This document shows positions 1 through 9,192 of a stretch of DNA of 64,000 nt, in pieces (position 1 is the first letter of the stretch; every line of letters begins with the position of its first letter). The notes below the pieces were generated by a model. That model worked only from the letters and a program-made list of their open reading frames with translations. It searched no databases and had not been told where the DNA came from. Position numbers and translations under genes: made by a program. Source of the DNA: Marinimicrobium agarilyticum DSM 16975 (lineage in GTDB: Bacteria; Pseudomonadota; Gammaproteobacteria; Pseudomonadales; Cellvibrionaceae); contig NZ_AUHU01000005.1 of the NCBI RefSeq assembly GCF_000423345.1, forward strand, positions 186,001 through 250,000, in the 5' to 3' direction.

Positions 1-162
1 GTACCAGTGACCGGAGGAGGGGCGGGCCAGGTTGGATATTTCGCCCTCCACCCAGATCAATGGCAGGTGGGTTTCCAGCAGTTGCTTGGCGCGCCGGTTC
101 AGTTGGCTGACGCTGAGCACCTGGCGCTCTCGGCTCGGGGAATTGAAGTCATCGTTAAACAT
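1..162 (-). CDS. xseA: exodeoxyribonuclease VII large subunit, N-terminal part (partial)
   Basis: The first 54 codons of XseA, the large subunit of exonuclease VII, which degrades single-stranded DNA from both ends together with XseB. The translation contains [16 protein letters not shown] followed by [18 protein letters not shown], the diagnostic N-terminal OB-fold region of the family. The start is the ATG at 162-160 ([10 protein letters not shown]). The gene runs off the left edge of the window, so the catalytic region is not visible. It diverges from guaB, the usual arrangement in pseudomonads and relatives. Confidence 0.9.
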   Translation of the reverse strand, partial: MFNDDFNSPSRERQVLSVSQLNRRAKQLLETHLPLIWVEGEISNLARPSSGHWY

Positions 163-168
163 GGCGGC

Positions 169-240
169 ATTATACTCCGCCCGAACGCCGTTTTGGTGGG
201 CGTTTGGCAGTTTACCCACACGCCCCCTAGCGGTTATAAT
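169..240. promoter_or_regulatory. divergent xseA / guaB promoter region
   Basis: On the plus strand TATAAT at 235-240 is preceded by TTTACC at 211-216 with an 18-bp spacer, a plausible sigma70 promoter that would give guaB a leader of about 100 nt. On the minus strand a TATAAT lies at 174-169, only 6 nt before the xseA ATG, which would imply an almost leaderless xseA transcript. It has no good -35, so it is the weaker call. Confidence 0.4.
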
Positions 241-343
241 TGACGGTTTACTTTAAGACCCTCCTATTGATGCCTTGGTGATGCCTTGGCGCCAGTCGCG
301 GCATTGAGCAAAGGGTCCTTACTCAGGATGGAAGGTTGGCTGT

Positions 344-1816
344 ATGTTGCGTATTGCTGAAGAAGCCCTCACGTTCGACGACGTTTTGCTCCTCCCGGGC
401 TATTCTGACGTCACGCCGAAAGACGTCTCACTCAAGACCCGGTTGACCCGCGGCATTCAACTGAATATCCCGCTGATTTCCTCTGCCATGGATACCGTGA
501 CCGAAGCCCGCCTGGCCATTGCCATGGCGCAGGAGGGCGGTATCGGGATCATCCATAAAAGCATGAGCATCGAAAAGCAGGCCCAAGAGGTCCGCCAGGT
601 GAAAAAATTCGAAGCCGGTGTGGTCAAAGATCCCATCACCATCGAATCCACCGCCACCATCAGCGACCTGCTGGCGCTCACTCGCCTGAACAACTTCTCA
701 GGCCTCCCCGTGCTGGATAACGGCGACCTCGTGGGCATCGTCACTGGCCGCGACGTGCGTTTTGAAACCAACCAGAACGCCAAAGTCTCCAGCATCATGA
801 CTCCGAAAGACAAACTGGTTACCGTCAAAGAGGGCGCCAGTAACGACGAAGTGCGTCGCCTGCTGCACAAGCACCGCATCGAGAAAGTCCTGGTGGTGAA
901 CGACAACTTCGAGCTGAAAGGCCTGATCACCGTCAAGGACATCAACAAAGCCGAGAAATACCCCAACGCCTGTAAAGACCCGGAAGGCCGCCTGCGCGTG
1001 GGCGCCAGCGTCGGTACCAGCCCGGACACCGATCAGCGCGTGGAAGCCCTGGTCCAGGCCGGCGTTGACGTCATCGTCGTCGACACCGCCCACGGTCACT
1101 CCCGCAACGTGCTCGAGCGGGTCAAGCGCATGAAGTCCCAATACCCTGAGCTGCAAGTGATCGGCGGCAACATCGCCACAGGCGACGCCGCCCTGGCCCT
1201 GGTTGAAGCCGGCGCTGACGGCGTCAAAGTCGGCATCGGCCCCGGCTCCATCTGCACCACCCGCATCGTCAGTGGCGTGGGCGTTCCCCAGGTCAGCGCC
1301 ATCGCCAACGTCGTCGCCGCCCTGAAAGACAGCGACGTCCCCGTCATCGCCGACGGCGGCGTCCGCTTCTCCGGCGACCTGGCAAAAGCCATCGTGGCCG
1401 GCGCCCACACCGTCATGATGGGCTCCATGTTCGCCGGCACCGAAGAAGCCCCCGGCGAAGTCGAACTGTTCCAGGGCCGCACCTACAAAGCCTACCGCGG
1501 CATGGGCTCCATGGGCGCCATGTCCCAGACCCAGGGCTCCAGCGACCGCTACTTCCAGGACGCCAGCCAGGGCGCCGAAAAACTCGTCCCGGAAGGCATC
1601 GAAGGGCGTGTTCCCTACAAAGGCCCCCTAAACGCCATCGTCCACCAGATGATGGGCGGCCTGCGCGCGGCCATGGGCTACACTGGCAGCCACAGCATCG
1701 ACGAAATGCGCACCCAACCGCACTTCGTCCGCGTCACCTCCGCCGGCATGGGTGAAAGCCACGTCCACGACGTACAAATCACCAAAGAAGCCCCCAACTA
1801 TCCGGTAGGGCGCTAA
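344..1816 (+). CDS. guaB: inosine-5'-monophosphate dehydrogenase
   Basis: Full-length IMP dehydrogenase (490 aa, normal length), which oxidises IMP to XMP with NAD+, the first committed step of GMP synthesis. The N-terminal (beta/alpha)8 barrel begins [16 protein letters not shown] pair of CBS domains occupies about residues 92-205 (VKDPITIES to [10 protein letters not shown]). The catalytic loop [15 protein letters not shown] places the active-site cysteine at residue 304, and the flap region [10 protein letters not shown] follows. It lies 199 nt upstream of guaA on the same strand, so the two pathway genes probably form one unit interrupted by a large hairpin. The ATG at 344 matches the family N-terminus. 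Confidence 0.98.
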   Translation: MLRIAEEALTFDDVLLLPGYSDVTPKDVSLKTRLTRGIQLNIPLISSAMDTVTEARLAIAMAQEGGIGIIHKSMSIEKQAQEVRQVKKFEAGVVKDPITIESTATISDLLALTRLNNFSGLPVLDNGDLVGIVTGRDVRFETNQNAKVSSIMTPKDKLVTVKEGASNDEVRRLLHKHRIEKVLVVNDNFELKGLITVKDINKAEKYPNACKDPEGRLRVGASVGTSPDTDQRVEALVQAGVDVIVVDTAHGHSRNVLERVKRMKSQYPELQVIGGNIATGDAALALVEAGADGVKVGIGPGSICTTRIVSGVGVPQVSAIANVVAALKDSDVPVIADGGVRFSGDLAKAIVAGAHTVMMGSMFAGTEEAPGEVELFQGRTYKAYRGMGSMGAMSQTQGSSDRYFQDASQGAEKLVPEGIEGRVPYKGPLNAIVHQMMGGLRAAMGYTGSHSIDEMRTQPHFVRVTSAGMGESHVHDVQITKEAPNYPVGR

Positions 1817-1869
1817 CGCACAAAACGCAGGGCTCTTAGGCAGCTGCTTGGAGCCCACTAGAGGAAGGG

Positions 1870-1975
1870 CTGGAACGGGGTATGCCCTTCAAAGACTCTC
1901 TGAGGCATGGATGCCGATGAGAAGCCCCCACGGATGGGTTCACGGCGGGTCTTTGAAGGGCATACCCCGTTCCAG
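1870..1975. repeat. long hairpin element A (guaB-guaA spacer)
   Basis: A perfect 27-bp inverted repeat (1870-1896 paired with 1949-1975) encloses a 52-nt loop. The loop carries a motif like AAGCCCCCACGGATGGGTT that recurs in hairpins B (28995-29101) and C (30697-30809). The stem sequence differs from those of B and C, although the pattern of G- and C-runs ending in a GAC closing the stem is similar. It lies between two co-directional purine genes and could act as a terminator, attenuator or mRNA-processing site; there is no U-run after the right arm. Confidence 0.85.
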
Positions 1976-2015
1976 ACCGGCTACGAAGCTCCAACACCTG
2001 AACGCAAGAGCCCCC

Positions 2016-3593
2016 ATGACCCAAGACATTCACGCCCAACGAATCCTCATCCTCGACTTCGGCTCCCAATACACCCAACTCATCGCCCGAAGAGTGCGAG
2101 AAATCGGCGTCTTCTCCGAAATCCGCGCCTTCGACATGAGCGACGACGAAATCCGGGACTACAACCCCAACGGCATCATCCTCGCCGGCGGCCCCGAATC
2201 CGTCCACGCCGAAGGCAGCCCGAGAGCCCCCCAAGCCGTATTCGAACTCGGCGTCCCCGTGCTCGGCATCTGCTACGGCATGCAGACCATGGCCGAACAA
2301 CTGGGTGGCTCCGTACAAGGCTCCAAAGTCCAGGAGTTCGGCTACGCCCAGGTCAAGGTTCACGGCCAGACCAAACTCCTGCACGACATCAAAGACCACC
2401 TCGACCACAACGGCGACTCCCTGCTCGACGTCTGGATGAGCCACGGCGACAAAGTCATCAAACTGCCGCCGAACTTTGAAATCATGGCCTCCACCCCGAG
2501 CTGCCCCATTGCCGGCATGGCCTGTGAAGACAAACACTTCTACGGCGTACAGTTCCACCCGGAAGTCACCCACACCCTGCAGGGCAAACGCATCCTCGAA
2601 CACTTCGTGTTCGAACTGTGCGGCTGCGAAGCACTGTGGACCCCCGCCAAAATCGTCGACGATGCGATTGAAAAAGTGCGCGAACAAGTGGGTAAAGACA
2701 AAGTCCTGCTCGGCCTTTCGGGCGGTGTCGACTCCTCTGTGGTGGCGGCATTGCTGCACAAAGCCATCGGCGACCAACTGACCTGCGTATTTGTCGACAA
2801 CGGCCTGCTGCGCAAGGAAGAAGGCGATCAGGTCATGGAAATGTTCGCTCGGAACATGGGTGTGAAAGTCATCCGCGTGGATGCCGAAGACCAGTTCCTG
2901 GGCAAGCTTCACGGCGTGGACGATCCCGAAGCCAAGCGCAAGATCATCGGCAACACCTTCATCGATGTATTCGATGATGAAGCCACCAAACTCAAAGACG
3001 TCAACTGGCTGGCCCAGGGCACCATCTACCCGGACGTGATCGAATCCGCCGCCGCCAAAACCGGCAAGGCCCATGTGATCAAATCCCACCACAACGTGGG
3101 CGGCCTGCCCGAAACCATGAAAATGCAGTTGGTCGAACCGCTGCGCGAACTGTTCAAGGACGAGGTGCGCAAAATCGGCCTGGAACTCGGCTTGCCCTAC
3201 GACATGGTCTACCGCCACCCCTTCCCGGGGCCGGGGCTGGGCGTGCGCATTCTCGGTGAAGTGAAAAAAGAGTACGCCGACATCCTGCGCGAAGCCGATG
3301 CGATTTTTATCGAAGAGCTACACAACGCGGACTGGTACCACAAAACCAGCCAGGCCTTCGCCGTCTTCCTGCCGGTAAAATCCGTGGGTGTGGTGGGGGA
3401 CGCTCGTCGCTACGAATGGGTGATCGCCCTGCGCGCTGTAGAAACCATCGACTTCATGACGGCCCGCTGGGCACATCTGCCCTACGAACTGCTGGAGAAA
3501 GTATCCAACCGCATCATCAACGAAATTTCAGGTGTGTCTCGGGTGACCTACGACGTGTCCAGTAAGCCACCAGCGACCATTGAATGGGAATAG
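2016..3593 (+). CDS. guaA: GMP synthase (glutamine-hydrolysing)
   Basis: Converts XMP to GMP using glutamine and ATP. The N-terminal class I amidotransferase has GICYGMQ with the nucleophile Cys86. The ATP-pyrophosphatase P-loop SGGVDSS begins at Ser235, and the C-terminal dimerisation domain ends in PPATIEWE. The ATG at 2016 gives 525 aa, the normal length, and [19 protein letters not shown] matches the family start. A longer in-frame reading from 1848 would run through hairpin A and is rejected. AAGAG at 2006-2010 is the likely ribosome site. A short hairpin (3593-3610) overlaps the stop without a U-run. A second, decayed copy of the gene's end lies at 4380-4502. Confidence 0.98.
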   Translation: MTQDIHAQRILILDFGSQYTQLIARRVREIGVFSEIRAFDMSDDEIRDYNPNGIILAGGPESVHAEGSPRAPQAVFELGVPVLGICYGMQTMAEQLGGSVQGSKVQEFGYAQVKVHGQTKLLHDIKDHLDHNGDSLLDVWMSHGDKVIKLPPNFEIMASTPSCPIAGMACEDKHFYGVQFHPEVTHTLQGKRILEHFVFELCGCEALWTPAKIVDDAIEKVREQVGKDKVLLGLSGGVDSSVVAALLHKAIGDQLTCVFVDNGLLRKEEGDQVMEMFARNMGVKVIRVDAEDQFLGKLHGVDDPEAKRKIIGNTFIDVFDDEATKLKDVNWLAQGTIYPDVIESAAAKTGKAHVIKSHHNVGGLPETMKMQLVEPLRELFKDEVRKIGLELGLPYDMVYRHPFPGPGLGVRILGEVKKEYADILREADAIFIEELHNADWYHKTSQAFAVFLPVKSVGVVGDARRYEWVIALRAVETIDFMTARWAHLPYELLEKVSNRIINEISGVSRVTYDVSSKPPATIEWE

Positions 3594-3640
3594 GCCGTCA
3601 GTTGACGGCCGTGCATCAATAACGAACCCGGTAATCACCC

Positions 3641-4357
3641 ATGGGCAGAGCCTACCAGAACCGCAAAGAATCCATGTCCAAAACGTCGGACATGAAAGCC
3701 AAAATTTATAGCCGTTACAGCCGCGAAATTTATATGTGTGCCAAATCCGGCGGCACCGAGCCGACCGGTAACCTGGCACTGGCGTCTCTGTTGGAGCGCG
3801 CCAAAAAAGAGCAGGTGCCCGGCCACGTCATTGACAAGGCGATCAGCAAGGCGGCCGGCGGCGGTGGAGAAGATTTTGCGGTGGCGCGTTATGAGGGCTT
3901 CGGGCCGGGTAACACCATGATCATTGTGGACTGCCTGACCGACAACCCGAACCGGACCTATGGTGATGTGCGCACCTGCTTCAACAAGGTGAAAGCCAAA
4001 CTGGGCGCCTCGGGCGCGGTCAGTCATTTGTTCGACCACAGCGCAATTTTCAGCTTTTCCGGTACGGATGAAGACGCTGTATTGGAAGCCCTGGCTGAGG
4101 CGGATGTCGATGTCACCGATATCGAAGCCGAAGACGGCGTGATTACCGTGTTTGCTCCACAGACCGAATACGCCAAAACGCGCAATGCGCTCAAAGGCGC
4201 CTTCGAAGGGATTGAGTTTGACGTCGAGGACGTTCAGTTTATCCCCCAGGTAACGACAGCGATTGAAGGCGAGGACGTTGAACAGTTCGAGAAGATGCTC
4301 GACCTGTTGAACTATCTGGATGACGTCCAACACGTTTATCACAACGCTGAGTATTGA
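3641..4357 (+). CDS. YebC/PmpR-family DNA-binding regulator (YeeN-like)
   Basis: A 238-aa member of the YebC/TACO1 family, known as transcriptional regulators and more recently implicated in relieving ribosome stalling. The start [21 protein letters not shown] is typical of the YeeN-like branch. It is followed by [22 protein letters not shown], a GGGGEDF linker and [19 protein letters not shown], with the usual acidic C-terminus and [11 protein letters not shown] end. It sits between intact guaA and a degraded guaA 3' fragment, which suggests it entered, or was retained, in an insertion at the guaA 3' end. This looks distinct from the ruvC-linked YebC. No strong ribosome-binding site precedes the ATG. 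Confidence 0.9.
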   Translation: MGRAYQNRKESMSKTSDMKAKIYSRYSREIYMCAKSGGTEPTGNLALASLLERAKKEQVPGHVIDKAISKAAGGGGEDFAVARYEGFGPGNTMIIVDCLTDNPNRTYGDVRTCFNKVKAKLGASGAVSHLFDHSAIFSFSGTDEDAVLEALAEADVDVTDIEAEDGVITVFAPQTEYAKTRNALKGAFEGIEFDVEDVQFIPQVTTAIEGEDVEQFEKMLDLLNYLDDVQHVYHNAEY

Positions 4358-4379
4358 GAAACGATGTAGTTCTTTGGGC

Positions 4380-4502
4380 AGGGAACTGTACGACGCCGAC
4401 TGGTGCCGCAAGACCAGCCAAGTCTCGAACCGGATCATCAAGGAGAACTCCGGGAGGTGGGTGGCCGACGATGTCTCCGGCGCCATGATTGAGTGGGAGT
4501 AG
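4380..4502 (+). pseudogene. degenerate copy of the guaA 3' end
   Basis: The reading frame gives RELYDADWCRKTSQ joined directly to VSNRIIKENSGRWVADD and ending AMIEWE. GuaA has [13 protein letters not shown], then about 41 residues, then [18 protein letters not shown] and ATIEWE. The fragment therefore matches two separate pieces of the GuaA C-terminus with the intervening part deleted, and ends at the equivalent stop codon. Nucleotide divergence from the guaA above is considerable, so it is either an old duplicate or the end of another lineage's guaA. It is not expected to be functional. Confidence 0.8.
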
Positions 4503-4704
4503 AGCGTTACCCTCTGATGTGAGGGAACCTGCGAGGAAGGAGGAGGGCCCGACGCGCCGCCTAAGCCCACGAAGCGGTTCGCCGCCATAAGGGAGCAATT
4601 GTGAAAACACTGTGAAAGTGGCCACTGGCGGTGGGCCGAAGGCTGTCATTCCGAGACCCGGCCCATTACCATAGAGGCCGATTCGCTCCCGGAATGGCCC
4701 CGTC

Positions 4705-6123
4705 ATGCGCCTCAATCTCAGTCGAAAGCTTTGGCTCGCCTTTTTCTGCACGCTTGCCCTCTGCGTGCTGACGATGTACCTGTTGCTGCACAACACACTC
4801 AAGCGCGGCTTTTTGGATTACACCTCCCAGCAGGCGGTGCAGCGGCTGGAAATCCTTCAGGAGGCGCTGATCAACGTTCACCGGGAAGACGGTTCTTTCA
4901 CCGAACTGACCCGAGACCCGCAGCGCTGGCTGGAATTGAAGTCCATTATTTTTCCCGACCGCAGTCCTTCCGCCCTCACCAACGGGCACACTGAAGGAGC
5001 TGGCACTGGTAAGTCGCCGCGAGATTACTACCGAGAGTTCGTTACCAGTATCAGTCTGTATGACGCTGATAAGAACCTGCTAATGGGCGTGCCCAAGGCG
5101 GATCAGACTATTAGCTGGGTACCGCTGATTCAGGAACAGGCAACCATCGGTTACCTGGGCTTCGTGAAGCCGGGTATCGTGGTCCGGGAGGCGGACCGAC
5201 GCTTTATGGCTCACATCCTTCGAGTCTTCGGCATCATCAGCGTGGTCATTCTGGTGATCTCTCTTGGCGTTGCCACGTTTTTCGCCCGTCGGATCAGCAA
5301 GCCGATAGTGGACTTATCGGAACACACCCAGGCGCTGGCCTCCGGCGACTACAGCCGACGGATCGAAAACCAAAGCCGGGATGAGATCGGGCGGCTTTGC
5401 CGCCACTTCAATCAGCTGGCCCAGACACTTCAGGCCAACGAACACTCCCGCGCTCACTGGATTGCCGACATTTCCCACGAAATGCGCACCCCGGTCTCGG
5501 TGCTGCAGGCGCAGATCGAAGCCCTGCAGGACGGTGTCAGGCCGCTTGATCGCGAGTGCCTGGCGCTGCTGCACCGCAAAGTATCGGGCCTCAGTGCGTT
5601 GGTCGACGACCTGTTCGAGCTCACGCTCTCTGACATTGGTGCGCTGAGCTATCAGAAGAGGGAGCTTTCGCTCACCCAACTGGTGTCGAACTGTGTGGAG
5701 CACTACCGGGATAAGGCCAGTGCGGCTGGCCTGGCCCTTGCCGCGACGCCCCCGGCGGGGGCGTCGATCTCGGTGTACGGCGATCCCAAGCGCCTGGAGC
5801 AGCTGGTCAACAATCTGTTGGAGAACTCGGTTCGCTATACCAATGCCGGGGGTCGGATAGAAGTCCAGCTCGAGCAGGACGCCAATACCGCAACCTTGCG
5901 GGTTCGGGACAGCGCGCCCTCGGTCGCGCTACAGGACCGGGATAAAATCTTTGAGCGCCTGCATCGCCTGGAGGCTTCCCGGAACCGCGATACCGGCGGT
6001 GCCGGTCTGGGGCTGGCAATCTGTAAAAACATCGTTGCCGCCCATCAAGGACAGATCCGTGCCGAAGATTCACCACTGGGCGGGTTGACCCTTCGCGTAC
6101 AGCTACCAAAAGACGGCCGTTAG
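4705..6123 (+). CDS. baeS: envelope-stress sensor histidine kinase, BaeS-like
   Basis: A 472-aa inner-membrane histidine kinase. TM1 is at about residues 9-28, followed by a periplasmic sensor region of roughly 140 residues and TM2 at about 172-195 (IISVVILVISLGVATFFA). HAMP follows (RRISKPIVDLSEHTQALASGDYSRRI). HisKA contains WIADISHEMRTP with the phospho-acceptor His258, and HATPase_c contains NLLENSVRYTN and GGAGLGLAICKNI. The adjacent regulator, 6 nt downstream, is BaeR-like, which supports the assignment. In enterobacteria BaeSR responds to envelope damage and induces spy and efflux genes; the small exported protein at 7030 is a candidate target. Confidence 0.85.
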   Translation: MRLNLSRKLWLAFFCTLALCVLTMYLLLHNTLKRGFLDYTSQQAVQRLEILQEALINVHREDGSFTELTRDPQRWLELKSIIFPDRSPSALTNGHTEGAGTGKSPRDYYREFVTSISLYDADKNLLMGVPKADQTISWVPLIQEQATIGYLGFVKPGIVVREADRRFMAHILRVFGIISVVILVISLGVATFFARRISKPIVDLSEHTQALASGDYSRRIENQSRDEIGRLCRHFNQLAQTLQANEHSRAHWIADISHEMRTPVSVLQAQIEALQDGVRPLDRECLALLHRKVSGLSALVDDLFELTLSDIGALSYQKRELSLTQLVSNCVEHYRDKASAAGLALAATPPAGASISVYGDPKRLEQLVNNLLENSVRYTNAGGRIEVQLEQDANTATLRVRDSAPSVALQDRDKIFERLHRLEASRNRDTGGAGLGLAICKNIVAAHQGQIRAEDSPLGGLTLRVQLPKDGR

Positions 6124-6129
6124 CAAACC

Positions 6130-6822
6130 ATGACCACTCCCTTAATTTGCATTGTCGAAGATGAACCCGAACTGGCTCAACTGGTGGATGATTACCTCTG
6201 CGCCAGTGGTTACCGAACGCAGCAATGTCACCGCGGCGATGACGCTGAAGCCTGGCTCAAAGACCATCAGCCGGATCTGATCCTGTTGGATTTGATGCTG
6301 CCCGGCATGGATGGTCTGCAGGTATGCAAGAACCAACGGGCCCGAAGCGATACGCCTATCATTATGATGACCGCCAAGGTGGAGGAGATTGACCGGCTGT
6401 TAGGGTTGGAGCTGGGGGCTGACGATTATGTATGCAAGCCGTTCAGCCCAAGGGAGCTGGTGGCTCGGGTGAAAGCGGTTCTGCGGCGCACACAGAGCGA
6501 ACCGGACTCGACCACCCCCGGAAAGGCAGAAATGGTATCGCTGGATGAACAGTCGCTCAGCGTGACCCTGTTTGGCGAAACGGTGGCACTTACCACCATC
6601 GAGTTCAAGCTGTTTTCGCTGCTATTCTCTCACCCTGGGCGAATTTTTCCCCGTCAGTACATTCTGGACAATATCTATCAGGACTATCGTGTGGTCGGTG
6701 ACCGGACGGTGGACAGTCACATCAAGAAGCTGCGAAAGAAACTGGTTACCCCGGACGATCAGATCGACCTGATTCGTTCCGTGTATGGCAGCGGCTACAA
6801 ATACGAAGCACCGCCACAATAA
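6130..6822 (+). CDS. baeR: OmpR-type response regulator, BaeR-like
   Basis: A 230-aa two-domain regulator. The receiver domain has the acidic pair ED (10-11), phospho-acceptor Asp54 in ILLDLMLPGMDG, and the conserved switch Lys in ADDYVCKPFSPREL. The C-terminal winged helix includes the BaeR-characteristic DYRVVGDRTVDSHIKKLRKKL and ends IRSVYGSGYKYE. It starts 6 nt after the kinase stop and is surely co-transcribed with it. It would bind DNA upstream of stress genes; a T/C-rich tract (TTTTCTTCCCC) at about 6932-6943 in the following spacer loosely resembles known BaeR boxes, but I cannot confirm it. Confidence 0.88.
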   Translation: MTTPLICIVEDEPELAQLVDDYLCASGYRTQQCHRGDDAEAWLKDHQPDLILLDLMLPGMDGLQVCKNQRARSDTPIIMMTAKVEEIDRLLGLELGADDYVCKPFSPRELVARVKAVLRRTQSEPDSTTPGKAEMVSLDEQSLSVTLFGETVALTTIEFKLFSLLFSHPGRIFPRQYILDNIYQDYRVVGDRTVDSHIKKLRKKLVTPDDQIDLIRSVYGSGYKYEAPPQ

Positions 6823-7029
6823 CTCCGGTCAAGCGTTGCCTGCTCCCTCCCGAATATCGCCTTTTCAAGGTGGTTCTCCATCCGGCCGTTGAAGAACGGT
6901 CGCCTTGCACATTTCTTTCACAGTTCGGCCACTTTTCTTCCCCAGTGTTAATGCATTCTATACCTGTTCCCGGCGAAAACCCTTCGGGGGTCGGACGGGA
7001 AACCAACTCACACTATTAAGGAATGCATT

Positions 7030-7398
7030 ATGAACGTTATGAAAAAGCGAATTTTGGCCGGCGTGGCAATCATTGGTATCAGCGGTTTGGCTTACGCCTC
7101 CTCGGGAGACGGTTGCGAGGGAGCGAGCCGCCTGACTGACAATCTTAACCTGGACGAAGCCCGGGCCTACGAAGTGGAGCAGATTCTCAGTTCCTATAAA
7201 CAGGTGAAAGAGCTCGCCATGAGTGGCCAGCATGAGCAGATTCCTGTGTTTATTGAGGAGAAGAATACTCAGCTTTCCGAGGTGTTGACCGAGAAGGAGA
7301 TGCAGCAGTTCAAGGAAAATGTGGGCGAATGGACGGAAGGGAAGGACTTCTCAAAGTATCAGAAGTTCTCCGGAATGGACGTTGGCGCACACGAGTAG
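7030..7398 (+). CDS. small exported protein, possible Spy-like target of BaeSR
   Basis: A 122-aa protein with a clear signal peptide (KKRILAGVAIIGISGLAYA, cleavage near residue 23). The mature part is charged and predicted helical, containing LNLDEARAYEVEQILSSYKQV and VLTEKEMQQFKENV. Size, helical content and the LTEKEMQQF stretch recall Spy/CpxP-type periplasmic chaperones, which BaeSR and CpxAR control, but I see no classical LTxxQ pair, so the assignment is tentative. An alternative ATG lies 9 nt downstream. A strong stem-loop follows the gene. Confidence 0.7.
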   Translation: MNVMKKRILAGVAIIGISGLAYASSGDGCEGASRLTDNLNLDEARAYEVEQILSSYKQVKELAMSGQHEQIPVFIEEKNTQLSEVLTEKEMQQFKENVGEWTEGKDFSKYQKFSGMDVGAHE

Positions 7399-7410
7399 TG
7401 AGCTGAAAAG

Positions 7411-7447
7411 CCGGCCGCTCTGGGTTTGAATAACGCAGAGAGGCCGG
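7411..7447. other. 12-bp stem-loop between the Spy-like and DUF2271-type genes
   Basis: CCGGCCGCTCTG (7411-7422) pairs with CAGAGAGGCCGG (7436-7447) with one mismatch and a 13-nt loop. No U-run follows, so it may be a processing or mRNA-stability hairpin rather than an intrinsic terminator. Confidence 0.4.
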
Positions 7448-7487
7448 TCATAAGGACTTAAAAGAAAGCTCTTTCGAAGGCGAAAAA

Positions 7488-8504
7488 ATGAACCTCAGAA
7501 TTGCGACCACCGTTACCATTTCCATGGTATTTGTGACACTGATGACCACGGGCATATTGCTCTATTCCATGCCCTGGAATTATTTTGTCGGAGCCATTCA
7601 TATCTGGGCTTCGATTTTCTTCATTATCGGTACCTTTCTCCATTTCAAAAACAACTTTAGGAGTTACCTGAGCCATATCAAGCGAAAAATCGGTAAAAGA
7701 TCACTTGCCTTTTCCGGTCTGGGCTTTTTGGTGCTGCTGGGCGGACTGATGTTCGGCGCGGCGCCTTTCGCGTCAGTGATGGAGTTTGGCGAAGCGCTTC
7801 GCACCGCCAACCAACCGGCCACCCACGAATACACTTTGCTGGACCTGACCGCCGACATGGATCGTCCCGCCATGAACCTGTTCATCAAGGCGGGCAGTGC
7901 CTACGAGTCCGAACCGCAGCCGGCCGTGCTTGGTTTCACCTATACCAGCGTGCCCCAGATCGCCGTATGGATGGAAACCCTGGAGGGCGAGTACATTGAT
8001 ACGCTGTACGTGACGGGCAAGGCCGCCAGTTCCGGCTATGGCGAGACGGACTCCGGAGCCACCCGCCGACCGGAAGCATTGCCTTACTGGAGCCATAGCC
8101 GGGGCATTCGGGAGGCCGACGGCTATTTTGCGCCTCACCAGAATAACTCGGATCTGGACGGTGTCAGCGGCGCAACACCCAAAAGTGACTACCAGATCGC
8201 GCTGTCGGCGCCGCGCATGGGCCGGTACCGTTTGCTGTTGGAGGTGAATCGCAGTTACGACTTCAACGGCTACTACAGCCGGGACCGCTTCCCGGAGGAT
8301 CCCGTCTACAGCGGTGACGGTTCCTCCGGTCAACCGTCACTCATCTATGAGGCGGTTATCGACTCGCAAGTGCCAGGGCAGTATTTATTGTCATTGATTG
8401 GCCACGGCCATCACTCGGGAGCCGACGGCGAGCTGTACCCCACTCTCGATGAAATCACCTCTGCCAAAGATATTCTGGCCTTTATTGTCGCTGATGTGGA
8501 GTAA
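7488..8504 (+). CDS. membrane-anchored DUF4405/DUF2271-type protein
   Basis: A 338-aa protein with three hydrophobic segments near the N-terminus (about residues 5-27, 32-50 and 70-98) that resemble a DUF4405/cytochrome b561-like mini-domain. HIWASIFFIIGTFLHF contains two histidines that could bind haem. The rest is extracytoplasmic and resembles DUF2271: SVPQIAVWMETLEGEYIDTLYV, LDGVSGATPKSDYQIAL and YRLLLEVNRSYDFN. DUF2271 proteins often accompany PepSY or FMN-transferase redox genes, but none is adjacent here. It is 90 nt downstream of the Spy-like gene and may share its envelope-stress control. Function unknown. Confidence 0.65.
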   Translation: MNLRIATTVTISMVFVTLMTTGILLYSMPWNYFVGAIHIWASIFFIIGTFLHFKNNFRSYLSHIKRKIGKRSLAFSGLGFLVLLGGLMFGAAPFASVMEFGEALRTANQPATHEYTLLDLTADMDRPAMNLFIKAGSAYESEPQPAVLGFTYTSVPQIAVWMETLEGEYIDTLYVTGKAASSGYGETDSGATRRPEALPYWSHSRGIREADGYFAPHQNNSDLDGVSGATPKSDYQIALSAPRMGRYRLLLEVNRSYDFNGYYSRDRFPEDPVYSGDGSSGQPSLIYEAVIDSQVPGQYLLSLIGHGHHSGADGELYPTLDEITSAKDILAFIVADVE

Positions 8505-8637
8505 GGGCGGGACGACGACTACAAGAACCCGTCAGTGTCCTCTATAGTTAGGGAAACGCACCGACATAGTGATGCGATTGAGCGCCTGTAGCGAGACGCA
8601 TTGGCCTGAGTGGCCGCCACTAAGGAGGACGGACGCG

Positions 8638-9192
8638 ATGAATGATCAAACGCAGAAGGTAACGATTGAGTGTATTACCGGTGATATCGTCAAGCAATCG
8701 GATTTGGACGCGGTGGTGAACGCAGCGAACGCTGAACTGCAGTCAGGCGGCGGTGTCGCGGGCGCGATCCATCGGGCCGCCGGTCCGGGCCTGGCGCAAG
8801 AGTGTCGGCCGATGGCGCCGATTGCACCCGGTGAGGCGGTGCTCAGTTCCGGTCACAAGCTGCCGAATGCCCGGGTCATTCACTGCCTGGGGCCGGTCTA
8901 CGGTAAGGACGAGCCCTCCGACCAGCTGTTGGCGGATTGCTATCGTAACGCATTGCGTCTGGCGGAGGAGAAGGGCATCGCCCGTATCGGGTTTCCCGCC
9001 ATCTCCACAGGCGCTTTCGGTTACCCCTTGGAAGAAGCGGCTCGGGTCTGCGCCGAGACCGTCAAAGCGTCCCTGCCGACGTTGCGGCAGGTCGAGTGCA
9101 TCCGCTTCGTTCTGTTCAACAACGAGGCAAGAGCCGAGTTGCAGGCAGCGCTGGAGCGGGCCGGCCTCGCGGTCTCCTCACTGTCGCAATAG
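8638..9192 (+). CDS. macro-domain ADP-ribose / O-acetyl-ADP-ribose hydrolase
   Basis: A 184-aa single macro domain of the MacroD/YmdB type, which deacetylates O-acetyl-ADP-ribose or removes ADP-ribose from acidic residues. Visible motifs are ITGDIVKQSDLDAVVNAANAE, the GGGVAGAIHRAAG loop, ARVIHCLGPVYG, and the phosphate-binding IGFPAISTGAFGYP. The start at 8638 follows a perfect AAGGAGG (8622-8628); a longer reading from 8569 lacks such a site. It is monocistronic, with a non-coding stretch on its right. Confidence 0.92.
   Translation: MNDQTQKVTIECITGDIVKQSDLDAVVNAANAELQSGGGVAGAIHRAAGPGLAQECRPMAPIAPGEAVLSSGHKLPNARVIHCLGPVYGKDEPSDQLLADCYRNALRLAEEKGIARIGFPAISTGAFGYPLEEAARVCAETVKASLPTLRQVECIRFVLFNNEARAELQAALERAGLAVSSLSQ

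Noticed and set aside
1848-2015. N-terminal extension of GuaA
   Set aside because: The extra residues would be encoded by the hairpin element and have no counterpart in GuaA; the start at 2016 gives the normal 525 aa.
1836-3218. Long open frame antisense to guaA (460 codons)
   Set aside because: It mirrors the codon bias of guaA in a GC-rich genome, has no family resemblance, and guaA is certain. Similar antisense frames opposite thrS (31349-32953), the DsbD-like gene (22333-24033) and the giant GGDEF gene (59717-61138) were dropped for the same reason.
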